Assembly (NCBI GenBank): GCA_026991005.1
Contig: JALXCH010000209.1
Coordinates: 1-6,746, forward strand
Direction: 5' to 3'
Length of the DNA: 6,746 bases
Origin: Calditrichia bacterium
Lineage (GTDB): Bacteria > Calditrichota > Calditrichia > RBG-13-44-9
In this document: positions 5,668 to 6,746 of the stretch, in pieces
How the letters are laid out: each line of letters opens with the position of its first letter
Numbering within the stretch: the stretch's first letter is position 1
The notes under the pieces: model-generated
Told to the model about the DNA's origin: nothing
Databases searched by the model: none
What the model saw: the letters and a program-made list of their open reading frames with translations, nothing else
Made by a program: the position numbers and the translations under genes

Positions 5668-6746
5668 TTATTCTTCCGGATTAAAATACACTCCTAACTG
5701 GAGGATTGCTCCCCGACTGCCCTGGCTATTTTCAATTATAATCCCTTTGTAAGAGAGCTGGTCGTCGGGAATGAACGCATGGGATTGTAAAAACAGAGTG
5801 ACTGATTTTGCCCGCTGATTGGCCAGCGTTTGATTGTATTCCCGGTTTCCCGCAGCCGCCTGAATGATTCGCACCTCGATTTTCTGGTAAGGCAACTTCT
5901 GAATCTCCCGGGCAATTCGGGAAAGCGTTGTCTGCTCTTCTTCCGGGAGGGTTACCCCACCCGGTGCGAAGTTGAGTCCATTAAGCGTTAGCAGGATTTG
6001 ATTCCCTTTTTGGGCGGTTATTACTCCAATTTTCAGTAATCGCTGCTTCAAAGCACTTAATTGGCTTAAAAATTCCTGGTGCTTCCCCAATTTTTCCTGC
6101 AATTCCTGAATCCGCTGATTCAGCCGCTCTACGCTATCTCGCAGCACGCGATTTTTTTCCCGCTCCGTTTCCAGGGAATGTTTCAGGGACTGCACACCGG
6201 TGGTTACATCGCTTAACACGGCAGGCACTCCGGCAGAATAATCCGGGATATATTCAATGGCCTGGCACAATTGATTGATGGTCTGCTCCAGCCGAAGCTG
6301 ATAGGTTTCGAAGGCAGATTTGGTGCGGTAAATTTCGGAAGCTTTCTGGGTGAGATAGAGCAGGTGCTGGCTCTCCTGTTGCAGTTTCTGAGCTTTGGCC
6401 TGTAAAGAGGCATCGTTAAACCGCTTTTTTTTGAGGATGGTTTCCACCTGATGGAACAGATCGGTCACCAGCTTGTAAGTGGTGGGAGCATACTTTTCCG
6501 CGCCAAGATTTTTGGCTTCCTGGAGAAAAATGCGAACCTCGCTGAGCAGTTTATTGCGAATTGCCTCGAATTGCGCCTCGCGATAGAGACGTTCCAGAGC
6601 ATCAATTTTCTCCTGATAGCGCTGGGGGCGGGAGTGCTTTAACTTTTCTGCCAGACGATGAAGTTCGTTTTCGGCTTTCTGAAAATAATCCTGGGCAAAA
6701 TCATCGGCCCCATTGGTTAGAGCAGCTTCGCGTGCAGCCAGCACAC
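5668..6746 (-). CDS. OmpA-like envelope protein with DUF4398-like repeats (N-terminus outside window)
   Basis: The frame is open to the window edge, so the start, and any signal peptide or lipobox, is missing. Positions below count from the GTG at 6744, 358 residues before the TAA. Residues 3-35 and about 77-128 look like two DUF4398-type helical repeats (AREAAL..GADDFA..YFQKAENEL; EAKNLGAEKYAPTTY). Residues about 185-240 are charged and heptad-like, probably a coiled coil. Residues about 248-340 match the OmpA C-terminal (peptidoglycan-associating) fold: LNGLNFAPGGVTL, then N304, L307 and R311-A312 of the NxxLSxxRA signature. The GHTD tetrapeptide is replaced by IIQA, so the diaminopimelate-binding Asp is Ala296. 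Likely periplasmic or outer-membrane anchored. It is probably not functionally linked to the hyp genes, 209 nt downstream. Confidence 0.8.
   Translation of the reverse strand, partial: VLAAREAALTNGADDFAQDYFQKAENELHRLAEKLKHSRPQRYQEKIDALERLYREAQFEAIRNKLLSEVRIFLQEAKNLGAEKYAPTTYKLVTDLFHQVETILKKKRFNDASLQAKAQKLQQESQHLLYLTQKASEIYRTKSAFETYQLRLEQTINQLCQAIEYIPDYSAGVPAVLSDVTTGVQSLKHSLETEREKNRVLRDSVERLNQRIQELQEKLGKHQEFLSQLSALKQRLLKIGVITAQKGNQILLTLNGLNFAPGGVTLPEEEQTTLSRIAREIQKLPYQKIEVRIIQAAAGNREYNQTLANQRAKSVTLFLQSHAFIPDDQLSYKGIIIENSQGSRGAILQLGVYFNPEE

Overview
The window is a [NiFe]-hydrogenase maturation cluster on the minus strand, read from high to low coordinates as hypC - hypF - hypD - hypE. Upstream of it (5668-6746) is the 3' part of an OmpA-like envelope-protein gene cut by the window edge. 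Downstream of it (1-658) is a gene-free, AT-rich stretch full of repeats. All four hyp genes look intact and carry their family signature residues. No hydrogenase structural gene, hypA or hypB lies in the window. The OmpA-like protein implies a Gram-negative cell, and the hyp set implies an organism that makes a [NiFe] hydrogenase, probably an anaerobe or facultative anaerobe. The intergenic repeats look like families I associate with FCB-group and other environmental bacteria. That placement is a low-confidence impression.

Layout: 1-151 holds nothing I can identify. 152-250 and 462-560 are a near-identical direct repeat (93 of 99 positions match, exact offset 310). Between them lie three copies of a GAGATTCTTC...CAGAATGACA-type palindromic repeat (318-358 plus, 370-413 minus, 432-455 plus and decayed), which together could fold in alternative ways. 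659-1666 is hypE, followed by a 132-nt gap. 1799-2896 is hypD, 2893-5181 hypF and 5198-5458 hypC. 5459-5667 is an AT-rich leader with a plausible promoter for the cluster. 5668-6746 is the OmpA-like gene.

How the genes work together, from knowledge of the families: HypF uses carbamoyl phosphate and ATP to carbamoylate the C-terminal cysteine of HypE. HypE then dehydrates the thiocarboxamide to a thiocyanate. The HypC-HypD complex receives cyanide on iron and, with CO, builds the Fe(CN)2CO unit, which HypC helps deliver to the hydrogenase large subunit. The window is therefore the complete iron-ligand half of maturation. The nickel half (HypA/HypB) must be elsewhere. Tight junctions (16 nt between hypC and hypF, a 4-nt ATGA overlap between hypF and hypD) suggest translational coupling, while hypE is set apart and may be separately controlled.

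I see no previously undescribed multi-gene system. The less ordinary signals are the nested repeat cluster downstream of hypE with perfect extended -10 motifs antisense to the operon, a seven-codon bridge ORF between hypC and hypF, and an OmpA-like domain that has lost its peptidoglycan-binding aspartate.
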